Positions 8,178-16,324 are shown, counted from the first letter of the stretch. The stretch is DNA of 64,000 nucleotides from Elizabethkingia bruuniana (GCF_002024805.1 NZ_CP014337.1:2666001-2730000); one strand, 5' to 3'. A program made the numbers and translations. Notes: generated from the letters alone by a model not told the origin.

Positions 8178-8330
8178 ATTATTTTAATTTTGTCAATATT
8201 TATAAAAGCTCTGAAAGCCATTTTTGTGAATTTAAGAAAATAAATAATTATTTCATTCACAAATAACAATCTATTTCACATCAATGATTAAAGTCACAAA
8301 ATAATTAAAATTAGGGTACTGCAATTAAAC

Positions 8331-8358
8331 AAAAGAGCCCCAAATTGAGGCTCTTTTA
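8331..8358 (-). terminator. Terminator after the VKOR-thioredoxin gene
   Basis: AAAAGAGCC pairs with GGCTCTTTT around a 10-nt loop, giving a U-tract on the minus strand 20 bases after the stop. It ends the peptide-export operon. Confidence 0.8.
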
Positions 8359-8378
8359 TATTATTTTTGGATTAGAAA

Positions 8379-9893
8379 CTATTGTTCTTCCATCAAATCA
8401 TCGATAAAATAATAAATATCTTCGCGTTCATATACGCTTGGATATTTATACTTATTAACAATAAATATTGGTGTAAAATTCAGTGAATGTTTATCATTTT
8501 CGAGTGTCTGTATTTCCAATGCATGAAGGAATGGCTGATTAATTTCTGCTTCGCCATAAGTCTTGAAAAATAGATCATGATCTCTTTTTTCAAACCAGAA
8601 GTGTAAAGCCGTCAAAAACTCTTTCTGATCTTTTAAATAAATTTCATACAGCTTGGATAAGAGCTTTTTAAAATTCTCATCTGCACGGAAGTCACGATAA
8701 TTAAACCTTATTTGAACCGAAATATCCTCTGATTTTTCCAATAACTTCTGAATAATTTCATGTCCTCCTTTACAAAATCCACAATAAGGATTGGAAATTA
8801 TTGCCATATGAAGCTTACCACCAGGATTACCTACAAAGAATAATTCTTTAGGATTTTCAAAGGTAATAGGTTCCTCAGCTTCTAACTCTCGTTTAAACAA
8901 CTGGAAATTCCTTTTAAATCTTATATTCTTCATATGATTCTTCTTCAGTTCATCATATTTCAGATTTAAATTTTTAAGATAATAAACAAGTCCAAATATC
9001 CCTCCCATAAGTACCAATGAGATCAGGAACGGATAAATATGGTACCCTCCATTTAATTTCAGGAGACTTAATACAAACTGTCCTATAAGAATTGCCGCTA
9101 TAAAAAGACATACTTTACAAAAAGCTTTAAGCACTACAGACTGCATATATAGTGAATATCCAACTACAAGTAAGGATATTGTACTTAATACAAATAAAAC
9201 GGTTCCTGAAAACGGAATTAGTATACCAATGAAAAATAAACTCAGGAAATAGATAAAACTATAATCCTGAAGTTTTAATCCGAACAAACTAAACGTACCT
9301 GAGCCAATTACTTTATCACAGGAAGAACGCTCATCGGAGCCCTGACCTGCCCCACCACCACAAATATTACTAATGATAGCGGAAGTTTGTCCCAGATCCT
9401 GAAAGAATAGTTCATAGGAAAGCATAATTCCTATAACACTCAAAATATTAAAAGCGCTTACCCACCATGTATTAAATGGTAAACTGATTAACAGAAACAG
9501 TCCAATGAGTATATAGAATATATTCTTTTTTTCTATTTTATCAGATTTCTCCTGGTGCTGATCGTTCATGATCAGCACAAAATTACCAACATTTTCTAAA
9601 AATTCTTTTTCAGAATAATGGTATTTTTTATCCGAAAACAAATCATAGCCATCTTTTGTGCGCTGTACCAATGTAAATTTACTCTGTCCATCCTGCTTTA
9701 CTATCGCTACATATTTATCAGGAAGTTCTCCCCATATATCCTCTTCTATTTCATAAGCATCATTCTCTATTCTGAAAAAGCCCAGTGTATCACTCAACGC
9801 AAGTGCTGATGGGTAATCAGGATGTGAGTTAAATTGAAAATAAAATTCTTCTTTATCGAGTTTTAACTGGTGTATTAGCTGGTCAAAATTCAT
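8379..9893 (-). CDS. VKOR-thioredoxin disulfide-forming protein with C39-like N-domain
   Basis: This 504-residue protein has three parts. Residues 1-110 resemble a C39 peptidase-like domain (HPDYPSALALSDTLGFF, then YVAIVKQD) without its catalytic Cys. Residues 125-305 are a multi-helix VKOR domain with C178, C192 and the active CxxC C259-C262 (FCKVC). Residues 345-504 are a thioredoxin-like domain with the redox motif C371-GF-C374 and a cis-Pro loop near FTPIFI. Known VKOR-Trx proteins reoxidise a periplasmic thioredoxin and so make disulfides. It is the last gene of an operon that exports Cys-rich peptides, so oxidising those peptides is the obvious proposed role (inference). Confidence 0.85.
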   Translation of the reverse strand: MNFDQLIHQLKLDKEEFYFQFNSHPDYPSALALSDTLGFFRIENDAYEIEEDIWGELPDKYVAIVKQDGQSKFTLVQRTKDGYDLFSDKKYHYSEKEFLENVGNFVLIMNDQHQEKSDKIEKKNIFYILIGLFLLISLPFNTWWVSAFNILSVIGIMLSYELFFQDLGQTSAIISNICGGGAGQGSDERSSCDKVIGSGTFSLFGLKLQDYSFIYFLSLFFIGILIPFSGTVLFVLSTISLLVVGYSLYMQSVVLKAFCKVCLFIAAILIGQFVLSLLKLNGGYHIYPFLISLVLMGGIFGLVYYLKNLNLKYDELKKNHMKNIRFKRNFQLFKRELEAEEPITFENPKELFFVGNPGGKLHMAIISNPYCGFCKGGHEIIQKLLEKSEDISVQIRFNYRDFRADENFKKLLSKLYEIYLKDQKEFLTALHFWFEKRDHDLFFKTYGEAEINQPFLHALEIQTLENDKHSLNFTPIFIVNKYKYPSVYEREDIYYFIDDLMEEQ

Positions 9894-9954
9894 ATCAATA
9901 TTGTTGTGATTTTAATGTATAATTTTTTGGTGTTTTTCTTGTGTTATATGCTAT

Positions 9955-11259
9955 TTAGCTCTGATAGCCTAATAGCTTTCTGAATTGATAGAAGAAACGC
10001 TCTATCAGTCGGAGATCTTGTGTTACAATCTCTGCATTGCCTTTTAATTCTTTATCAAAAGACAATTTTTTATTAAAAGAGGTTGTTAACCCCTTAGGAA
10101 GACTTACATCTACATAATAGTTTCCATCTTTGTCCGGCACTGAGGACATATTTCGCACACGACCTTCTACTATTCCGAACTCCTGGAACTGATAATTATC
10201 TAATTTTATTAAAACTTTTTGTCCCGGTTTAACTTTTCCGGAGTTGACTGAAGGTACTGTCAGCCTGCCAATCAGTGTTTCCTTTTCTTTAGGCATCACT
10301 GTAATCAATACTTCTCCTGCTTTCACAAACTGATGCTCTCCCAGATATTGCTGAAAGCTTACCGTTCCATTGGCAGATGAAGTAAATAAATAATTTTGTT
10401 CCCAGTTGTTAAGAGATTTTCTCAATTGCTCGAACAGCTGAATTGCCTGGGAAGAATAGTTAACTTTATCTTTCTGTGCATTAATAGAAACACCACTTTT
10501 GGTCTTTTGTATTCCGGAAATCCCTTCCTGTAGCTGTGAGATTGACATATTAACATTTTCCACACTCTGTCCTGCCTGCAGAAGTTTGATTCTTTCCTGA
10601 TCTAGTTCAGATGCAGAAATCACACCCTGATTATAAAGCTGTTGTGATCTTTCAAATTCTTTTTTAGACAATTCGTACTTCGCCTGTTCCAGCCTTTTTT
10701 GCTGCTGTAACGCCTGAATCCTGTTTCTGGATTCAGAAAGGCTCTGCTCTGCAGCTACATTATCCGGAGCGTACGGCTGAAGACGTGTATATAGCTGTTC
10801 ATCTGTTAAAGCTTTGGCAAAAGCATTATAATCTCCCTGAACTTCTCCTAATTTAAATCCGGAAGTTTCTACTAAAGGAAAATTCTGCAGCTGCCTGTTG
10901 TCTAAATTATTAACTATATCCCGAAGTTTTAGCACATCCTGATAGTGTGCTGTGGACTGCAAAATTAATAATTGCTCCCCTTTATTAACCACTTGGTGAT
11001 CTTTTACAAAAAGAGCTTCTATTTTACTATTAATTCTTGATTCTAATTTCTCTGGTGGATTCTGCGTAGAGATTATAACCTGAGAAGGTACAAATTCGGG
11101 GTATTTTATAATATAACTCATTAATAATATGAGTAGTAAAATAATAAAAATAATAGTATTTCCCCATCGGATCATCCAGTGTGGCGGACGGGTTAAAATG
11201 TCCTGTACACCTTCAGAACGCAATTCTATTTCGTCTAAAATATCTCTCTTTACTTCCAT
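9955..11259 (-). CDS. HlyD-family adaptor of a peptide exporter
   Basis: This 434-residue periplasmic adaptor protein has a cytoplasmic N-terminus and one membrane helix (about residues 30-48). Biotinyl-lipoyl-like half-motifs follow, on both sides of a long coiled-coil hairpin (about 150-270, rich in Gln, Glu, Leu and Lys). A beta-barrel segment ends the protein. It matches the partner of C39-peptidase ABC exporters in type 1 secretion of GG peptides. It is separated from the peptide genes by a perfect inverted repeat, which may lower its expression relative to theirs. No dedicated TolC gene is present in this locus. Confidence 0.9.
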   Translation of the reverse strand: MEVKRDILDEIELRSEGVQDILTRPPHWMIRWGNTIIFIILLLILLMSYIIKYPEFVPSQVIISTQNPPEKLESRINSKIEALFVKDHQVVNKGEQLLILQSTAHYQDVLKLRDIVNNLDNRQLQNFPLVETSGFKLGEVQGDYNAFAKALTDEQLYTRLQPYAPDNVAAEQSLSESRNRIQALQQQKRLEQAKYELSKKEFERSQQLYNQGVISASELDQERIKLLQAGQSVENVNMSISQLQEGISGIQKTKSGVSINAQKDKVNYSSQAIQLFEQLRKSLNNWEQNYLFTSSANGTVSFQQYLGEHQFVKAGEVLITVMPKEKETLIGRLTVPSVNSGKVKPGQKVLIKLDNYQFQEFGIVEGRVRNMSSVPDKDGNYYVDVSLPKGLTTSFNKKLSFDKELKGNAEIVTQDLRLIERFFYQFRKLLGYQS

Positions 11260-11267
11260 ATAATAAA

Positions 11268-11300
11268 ATTATGAATCCTTTCTTGAAAAGGATTCATAAT
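11268..11300 (-). terminator. Perfect inverted repeat between peptide genes and HlyD
   Basis: A 14-bp perfect stem (ATTATGAATCCTTT and its complement) with a 5-nt loop lies 8 bases before the HlyD start. It may be an attenuator that lets the small peptides be made in excess over the export machinery. Confidence 0.6.
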
Positions 11301-11353
11301 TATTTAGATTGAATACTTTTACTTATTCTTGATTAATATTCTGTTAATGAATA

Positions 11354-11536
11354 TTAGAAGGGATTCCCCGGATTGGGAGCCATACAGATAGGCTGAGTTT
11401 TCATTTTATCCGGGCAATACTCATTACAAGGTGTTGGGATATGTTCGCCTTTAACAATACAAATTCCCCATCCTTCTGGTAATGGTTCTCCGCCACCTAC
11501 GATTTCTTTAAGTCCTTTTCTTTCGATCTTTTTCAT
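11354..11536 (-). CDS. GG-leader Cys-rich peptide precursor 1
   Basis: This 60-residue bacteriocin-like precursor has the leader MKKIERKGLKEIVGGG, ending in a double-glycine site. The core is about 45 residues, rich in Pro and Gly, with four Cys (I-C, P-C, Y-C, I-C). The leader matches the other precursors in the locus (MKKL-x-R-x-x-L-K-x-V-x-GG). A shared upstream box (CAACCAAATTA) precedes the start by about 19 nt. It should be cleaved after GG by the C39 exporter encoded upstream. The activity of the core is unknown. Confidence 0.8.
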   Translation of the reverse strand: MKKIERKGLKEIVGGGEPLPEGWGICIVKGEHIPTPCNEYCPDKMKTQPICMAPNPGNPF

Positions 11537-11579
11537 AATATAAATAATTTGGTTGTTTTATTTAGTCTATATTTTATTT

Positions 11580-11756
11580 TTAAGGATTAGGAGCCCAACA
11601 TGCCCCTTCGTATGTTGATGCCCTACAAATTCCCGAAGGACTATCAAAGCTTAGTGCACAACATTTTGATTTTCCGGGACAATCGATGCCAGCACCAGGA
11701 TTACATGCCAATCCACCTGTTATAACCTTTAATTGGTCTCTTACTAATTTTTTCAT
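11580..11756 (-). CDS. GG-leader Cys-rich peptide precursor 2 (C-C-CC-C-C framework)
   Basis: This is a 58-residue ORF that standard length cut-offs miss. The leader MKKLVRDQLKVITGG is followed by a 43-residue core with six Cys at 18, 26, 32, 33, 44 and 53. The spacing C-x7-C-x5-CC-x10-C-x8-C, followed by Trp, is nearly the same as in the precursor at 12472. That order is the one used by inhibitor cystine knot (knottin) peptides. The upstream box TCACCAAATTA is present. The ATG at 11756 is fixed by the conserved MKKL leader. Confidence 0.8.
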   Translation of the reverse strand: MKKLVRDQLKVITGGLACNPGAGIDCPGKSKCCALSFDSPSGICRASTYEGACWAPNP

Positions 11757-11790
11757 AATGTTTTAATTTGGTGATTTTATAAAAGCATTC

Positions 11791-11988
11791 TTATTTTACG
11801 GGAAAGCCTATAGGATAGACATCATTACCTCCAAAGACAGGATCATTTCCACCATCTGGACAAGCTAAATGTTCTGCTTCACATGGACGCCATATTCCAA
11901 AACACCAATCTCCACATGCCTCAGGACCTCCCGGTAAAACCGCTCCTCCTTTTACATTTCTAAGCGTTTTTCTTTCTAGTTTTTTCAT
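11791..11988 (-). CDS. GG-leader Cys-rich peptide precursor 3
   Basis: This is a 65-residue precursor with leader MKKLERKTLRNVKGG. The core has four Cys (EAC, DWC, RPC, LAC) in its first half and a glycine/proline-rich tail (DGGNDPVFGGNDVYPIG) in the second. It is acidic and aromatic. The upstream box AACCAAATTAAA lies about 20 nt before the ATG, as in its neighbours. It is a likely substrate of the C39 exporter; its function is unknown. Confidence 0.8.
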   Translation of the reverse strand: MKKLERKTLRNVKGGAVLPGGPEACGDWCFGIWRPCEAEHLACPDGGNDPVFGGNDVYPIGFPVK

Positions 11989-12021
11989 ATTGAATATATT
12001 TAATTTGGTTAAATTAGAGAC

Positions 12022-12225
12022 TTAGATTTCACAAAAATCAGGAATACCATTTGCCGAAACTGTTATACAAGCTCCCATATTTCTGCAAAATACCTGGGTA
12101 TTACAAGGACAATCATAGTACCCTCCTTCTTCCGGAAGTTGATCTCCTGGAACAAGATGATTGTTACATACTTTAGAACCGCTTCCTGAGAAACTTTTCA
12201 ACTCTTTTCTTTCAAGTTTTTTCAT
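12022..12225 (-). CDS. GG-leader Cys-rich peptide precursor 4 (degenerate GG site)
   Basis: The start is placed at the internal ATG at 12225 because the MKKLERKELKSFSGSG leader begins there; an upstream in-frame ATG adds 15 residues unlike any sibling. The precursor is 67 residues with six Cys in the core, including D-C-P-C. The cleavage site reads S-G-S-G instead of GG, so processing may occur after the last Gly or be inefficient. The upstream box is a variant (AATCAATAAAATA). Confidence 0.75.
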   Translation of the reverse strand: MKKLERKELKSFSGSGSKVCNNHLVPGDQLPEEGGYYDCPCNTQVFCRNMGACITVSANGIPDFCEI

Positions 12226-12420
12226 AATAAATATTTTATTGATTAGTAAATCTAATATAGGATTTTTCACACTATATTGAAAAATTATTTGTCAATATTT
12301 TATTATTTATAGTGCTAATCAATCATTCCTTAATTAATTATATAACAATATTGACAAGACAAAATAAATTAAACTATATTCATTTCCAGCCTGCCAAGGT
12401 TAATTATACCCAGTAAAAAT

Positions 12421-12448
12421 GAAAAGCCTAATTTAAAATAGGCCTTTC
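12421..12448 (-). terminator. Hairpin downstream of peptide precursor 5
   Basis: GAAAAGCCTA pairs with TAGGCCTTTC with one mismatch and a short loop; minus-strand U residues follow. It lies between precursors 5 and 4, so the next peptides may depend on read-through or on their own promoter. Confidence 0.5.
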
Positions 12449-12471
12449 AAATATTTCAATCCAAAAGTCAA

Positions 12472-12645
12472 TTATGGTAGCCAACATTCAGCAGGTTCAT
12501 CACCTATAGCATAACACAATCCGCTATACCCCTGAAATCTTGCACAACAAGTAAAACCATTTTCACAGTTAAAGCCTGCGCTTGGTCTGCAAATTCCTTT
12601 TCCTCCTTGAATTTCTTTCAACTGATTTCTAATTAGTTTTTTCAT
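12472..12645 (-). CDS. GG-leader Cys-rich peptide precursor 5 (C-C-CC-C-C framework)
   Basis: This is a 57-residue ORF below usual length cut-offs. The leader MKKLIRNQLKEIQGG is followed by a 42-residue core with Cys at 19, 27, 33, 34, 44 and 54 (C-x7-C-x5-CC-x9-C-x9-C), followed by Trp. This is the same framework as in precursor 2 at 11580, although the residues between the cysteines differ. The upstream AACCAATTAAATA box is present. It is the first peptide gene after the exporter gene, 74 bases below its stop. Confidence 0.8.
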   Translation of the reverse strand: MKKLIRNQLKEIQGGKGICRPSAGFNCENGFTCCARFQGYSGLCYAIGDEPAECWLP

Positions 12646-12719
12646 ATTAAATATTTAATTGGTTATTTACCAAAATAATACTTTTAACAATAAACACTCA
12701 AATTATTTATCAATAATTT

Positions 12720-14921
12720 TTAGTTTCCAAGCTCCAACTGGTTTTTCACTAATCTGTAATACTCTCCTTGTAATGCAACTAATTCTGTATGATTCCCCTC
12801 TTCTACCACTTTTCCTTTGTCCAGAACAATAATCTTATCAGCATGCTTCACAGTTGATAATCTATGAGCAATAACAATAGCTGTTTTTCCTTTAAAGAAC
12901 TGTTCCAGATTTTCCATGATAACTTTTTCATTATTAGCATCCAATGCACTGGTCGCCTCATCAAAAAAGATATATTCGGGAGATTTATAAACTGCACGAG
13001 CAATAAACAGACGTTGCTTTTGTCCGCCACTCACACCAATACCTTCATTTCCTATTTTAGTATTATAGCTTAACGGAAGCCCTTCAATAAATTCCTTAAT
13101 ATTAGCTATATCAACTGCTTTTCGAAGTTTTTGTTTATCTATATAATCTTCTCCAACTGCAATATTATTGGCAATAGTATCATTGAAGACATAGCCTTCC
13201 TGCATCACAACACCACAATGATCTCTCCAAAAGCGTGGTGAAACATTTTTTAACGGTGTATTTCCTATTTTGAGCTCACCTTCCTGTGGTTCATAAAACT
13301 TCATCAGTAATTTTAACAATGTTGTTTTCCCACTTCCGCTGGCTCCAACAATTGCCGTTGTTTTCTGATAAGGAATACTCAGATTAAGGTTTTCAAAAAC
13401 ATAAGCATCCGAGCCTACATAGCGAAAAGTAAGATTTTTAACCTCTATGTCCTGTTGAGGTATCTCTGACGCATACTGCTCTTCAGCATTTTCTTCATCT
13501 TCTTTATCATGAATTTCTCCCAAACGTTCTAATGATATTTTTGCATCCTGAGTTTGGCGAATAAAATCAATAAGCTGCATCAACGGTCCGTTTAACTGTC
13601 CGATGATATACTGCACGGAAAGCATCATCCCCAGAGTCAAATTACCATCTAATACCAGTTTTGCTGATAAAAAGCTAACCAGAATATCTTTCATCTGATT
13701 GATAAAATTACCTCCTACAGATTGCCATTGCTCCAATGAAAGTGATTTGATACGAAGCTTGAATAATTTTACTTGCAGAAACTCCCATCCCCAACGCTTT
13801 TGCTTTTCAGCATTGTGCATTTTTATTTCCTGCATTCCGTTAACAAGCTCTATCACCTTACTCTGCTCCTGCGAAATCTGTGAAAACCTTTTATAATCAA
13901 GCTCTTTTCTTTTTTTCAGGAAAAAAGTAATCCATCCAATATAAAGAACTGCTCCTAAAAGATAAATTAGGAATAAACGGTAATCATAAAATAATAGTAC
14001 AATACTAAATATAATAAGATTGACCAATGAAAATAAAGTATTGAGAGAAGAGTTCGTTAGTAACTGTTCAATACGATGGTGGTCATTTATCCGCTGCATG
14101 ATATCACCGGTCATCCTTGTATCAAAGAAACTAATCGGCAACTTCATCAATTTGATAAAGAAATCAGAAATAATAGAAATATTAATCCGGGTAGAAAGAT
14201 GAAGTAAGATCCAGCTGCGAATAACTTCTATTCCCATCCTGCCTGCAAAAAGCATCACCTGTGCTAATAACACTAGATAAATAAAGTTAATATCATGATT
14301 CTGAATACCGACATCGACAATACTTTGAGTAAGAAATGGAAAAATCAAAGAAAGTAAACTTCCCGCCAGAAGCCCAACTGCCAGCTGCAAAATCAGATTT
14401 TTATACTTTAGTAAGTACTTTGAAAGAAATTTAAAACTGGCTTTACTTTCTTTATCATCCCATTCAGTCTGATAAAAAGCAGGTGTAGTTTCCAAAATAA
14501 GAGCAATACCCTCTTCTGTTTTTTCATCTGCATTTTCCCCAATCCAGAATTTAATAAACTCTTCCCTTGTATAAGTAATTAACCCATAACTTGGATCAGA
14601 AACATATACTGTATAATCGTTTTTCTTTTTTTCAATTTTATAAACCACAACAAAGTGGTTTTTGTTCCAGTGAACAACACAAGGTAGCGGAACTTCGGAC
14701 ACTAAATCATCAAAATTAATCTGTACACCTAGTGTGCGGTATCCGAGATTTTCTGCAGCATCACTTAGCCCTAACAGACTACTTCCTTCACGTGTGGTTT
14801 CAGAAAGACCACGTATTTGTTGTAATGGTATGCTTTTTCCGTAATATTTACTTACAATCCGCAAACATGTAGGACCACAGTCCTTGGCATCAGGCTGCTT
14901 ATAGAATGGAAATTTTTTCAA
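12720..14921 (-). CDS. C39-peptidase-containing ABC exporter for GG-leader peptides
   Basis: This 733-residue bacteriocin-type exporter starts at a TTG codon, fixed by the conserved MKKFPFYKQPDAKDCGPTCL start. The N-terminal C39 protease carries C15, H89 and D109 as the catalytic triad. Six transmembrane helices follow (about 165-440). The ATP-binding domain has Walker A GASGSGKTT, signature VSGGQKQR, Walker B YIFFDEATSALD and a switch His in VIAHRLSTV. It should remove the GG leader and export the peptide core. Peptide genes flank it on both sides on the same strand (15090 upstream, five downstream), with HlyD and VKOR-Trx after them. Confidence 0.95.
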   Translation of the reverse strand: MKKFPFYKQPDAKDCGPTCLRIVSKYYGKSIPLQQIRGLSETTREGSSLLGLSDAAENLGYRTLGVQINFDDLVSEVPLPCVVHWNKNHFVVVYKIEKKKNDYTVYVSDPSYGLITYTREEFIKFWIGENADEKTEEGIALILETTPAFYQTEWDDKESKASFKFLSKYLLKYKNLILQLAVGLLAGSLLSLIFPFLTQSIVDVGIQNHDINFIYLVLLAQVMLFAGRMGIEVIRSWILLHLSTRINISIISDFFIKLMKLPISFFDTRMTGDIMQRINDHHRIEQLLTNSSLNTLFSLVNLIIFSIVLLFYDYRLFLIYLLGAVLYIGWITFFLKKRKELDYKRFSQISQEQSKVIELVNGMQEIKMHNAEKQKRWGWEFLQVKLFKLRIKSLSLEQWQSVGGNFINQMKDILVSFLSAKLVLDGNLTLGMMLSVQYIIGQLNGPLMQLIDFIRQTQDAKISLERLGEIHDKEDEENAEEQYASEIPQQDIEVKNLTFRYVGSDAYVFENLNLSIPYQKTTAIVGASGSGKTTLLKLLMKFYEPQEGELKIGNTPLKNVSPRFWRDHCGVVMQEGYVFNDTIANNIAVGEDYIDKQKLRKAVDIANIKEFIEGLPLSYNTKIGNEGIGVSGGQKQRLFIARAVYKSPEYIFFDEATSALDANNEKVIMENLEQFFKGKTAIVIAHRLSTVKHADKIIVLDKGKVVEEGNHTELVALQGEYYRLVKNQLELGN

Positions 14922-15054
14922 TACTAATATTTTTTCACTAAATACAGAAATAAAGAATATAGCTTATACTCCTTCTTCTATTTTTTTATTTTGGATATTT
15001 ATATCTGATTCTGACTATGCATTCAGATATTTTCGTTGCGTATAATTGAATATT

Positions 15055-15079
15055 AAAGGCAGATATAAATACCTGCCTT
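15055..15079 (-). terminator. Hairpin after peptide precursor 6
   Basis: AAGGCAG pairs with CTGCCTT around a 10-nt AT loop, 11 bases after the precursor stop, with U-rich sequence on the minus strand. It may attenuate transcription into the exporter gene. Confidence 0.45.
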
Positions 15080-15089
15080 CAGTTTTGTA

Positions 15090-15215
15090 TTAAGGATTTA
15101 GACAGCCGCCATCCCACATTTCACATCTTCTTTTTATAGGATCCCAGTCAATACAGCATTTTGGAGCCATTCCTCCATTAACCTTTTTAAGTTCGTCTTT
15201 TTGTAACTTTTTCAT
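15090..15215 (-). CDS. GG-leader Cys-rich peptide precursor 6
   Basis: The start is set at the internal ATG at 15215, where the conserved leader MKKLQKDELKKVNGG begins; the longer frame up to 15326 adds an unrelated hydrophobic stretch. The precursor is then only 41 residues with a 26-residue core containing four Cys, two of them adjacent (KCC). The upstream box ACCAACCAAATAAAA lies about 20 nt before the start. It is the promoter-proximal gene of the export locus. Confidence 0.75.
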   Translation of the reverse strand: MKKLQKDELKKVNGGMAPKCCIDWDPIKRRCEMWDGGCLNP

Positions 15216-15380
15216 TGTATAATATTTTATTTGGTTGGTATACAAATATGATTTTTTCAAACGACATGCGCAAGTATTTTTACAAAATAACACCAAAAAG
15301 GGAAATATAATAACACTCTTATACATTAATAATATTGACTAAAATTCTATATCGGTGTTTTTCAGCAAGTCTGAATTACT

Positions 15381-15388
15381 TAAATTTG
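15381..15388 (+). promoter_or_regulatory. Candidate -7 box for the DeoR gene
   Basis: TAAATTTG matches the flavobacterial TAnnTTTG box and lies 17 bases before the DeoR start codon, implying a very short leader. No clear upstream TTG box was found. Confidence 0.45.
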
Positions 15389-15404
15389 TATGTAATAAAA
15401 AAAC

Positions 15405-16181
15405 ATGGATCATAATCATTTAGCCAATTATACCAAAGAAGAAAGGAAAGCTCATATTTTAAAAGAAATTAACCTGCATACCCGTGTTAGTTTTGATACA
15501 CTTTCCAATCAACTTTTTGTTTCTGAGGATACCATAAGAAGAGACATTAACGAACTGGAAGCAGAATCACTAATTATAAAGATAAAAGGTGGTGCCATGA
15601 CAAAGGCTTATCACCACTCTTCTGCTGCTACCCAGGTATATTCCGGGGAAGCTAAACAGATTATCGCTCAAAAAACGCTTGAATTATTGCATGACGGTAT
15701 GGTCTTATTAATGGGCGGAGGCACTACAGTAAGAGAATTTATTCGCTTAATTCCGAATGACATGCATATTACTGTATTTACGGTTTCTGTAATCTCAGCT
15801 ATAGAATTACTGGACAAACCTAATATTAAAACAATTATGATAGGTGGAGCAATCTCTCCCTACAGCCAGATGTGCATTAGTGGTGATGTTTATAATACAT
15901 TAGGAAGTATTAAAGCTGATTTATTGATTCTGGGCACTAATGCACTGGACATAGAAGGCGGTTTTTCAGATTCAGACTGGGATACAGTCCAGGTAAAAAA
16001 AATGATGATAAAAGCTTCACAAAAAGTAGCTATTCTTTCAATATCCGAGAAACTAAATACGGTATTAAAAATGAAAATAGCTGATCTTTCCGAAGTAGAT
16101 TATGTTATTACAGAAACTGATTCTGATAACGAAAAACTGCAGCCTTACAAAAGTGCAGTTCCAAGTCTTACATTTATCTAA
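15405..16181 (+). CDS. DeoR-family transcriptional regulator
   Basis: This 258-residue protein has an N-terminal DeoR winged helix (residues 14-70), with VSFDTLSNQLFVSEDTIRRD as its helix-turn-helix and the LIIKIKGGAM wing. The C-terminal DeoRC sugar-phosphate sensor domain is recognisable by LMGGGTTVREFI and LGTNALDIEGGFSDSD. The latter motif normally contacts Lys or Asp pairs for phosphosugar binding. No sugar operon is adjacent: upstream is the divergent peptide-export locus, and downstream is a decayed amidohydrolase fragment on the other strand. Its target cannot be named from this window. Confidence 0.9.
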   Translation: MDHNHLANYTKEERKAHILKEINLHTRVSFDTLSNQLFVSEDTIRRDINELEAESLIIKIKGGAMTKAYHHSSAATQVYSGEAKQIIAQKTLELLHDGMVLLMGGGTTVREFIRLIPNDMHITVFTVSVISAIELLDKPNIKTIMIGGAISPYSQMCISGDVYNTLGSIKADLLILGTNALDIEGGFSDSDWDTVQVKKMMIKASQKVAILSISEKLNTVLKMKIADLSEVDYVITETDSDNEKLQPYKSAVPSLTFI

Positions 16182-16324
16182 TCCCAATTATTCATCAGAA
16201 AGTTTATCCAGTTTTGATGGAAAATATTTTTGATATCATTCTCTGAATAGCCATGATCTCTGAATATTGAAAATAATATTTTCTTCATAACTGCTTTTTC
16301 ATTTTTTAATATAAGCACATATAT
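16178..16324 (-). pseudogene. C-terminal remnant of an amidohydrolase-superfamily enzyme
   Basis: Read on the minus strand, 48 codons end in DHGYSENDIKNIFHQNWINF, then a stop that overlaps the DeoR stop. The pattern G-Y-S-x-x-D-I-x-x-I-x-x-x-N is typical of the last helix of membrane dipeptidases (M19) and phosphotriesterase-like amidohydrolases. No start or catalytic part is present, and the frame is closed by a stop on the 5' side. It therefore looks like the tail of a deleted gene. The family call is by eye and tentative. Confidence 0.4.

Noticed and set aside
15216-15326. N-terminal extension of peptide precursor 6
   Set aside because: The extension is unlike any sibling leader, and the conserved MKKL start and upstream box place the start at 15215.
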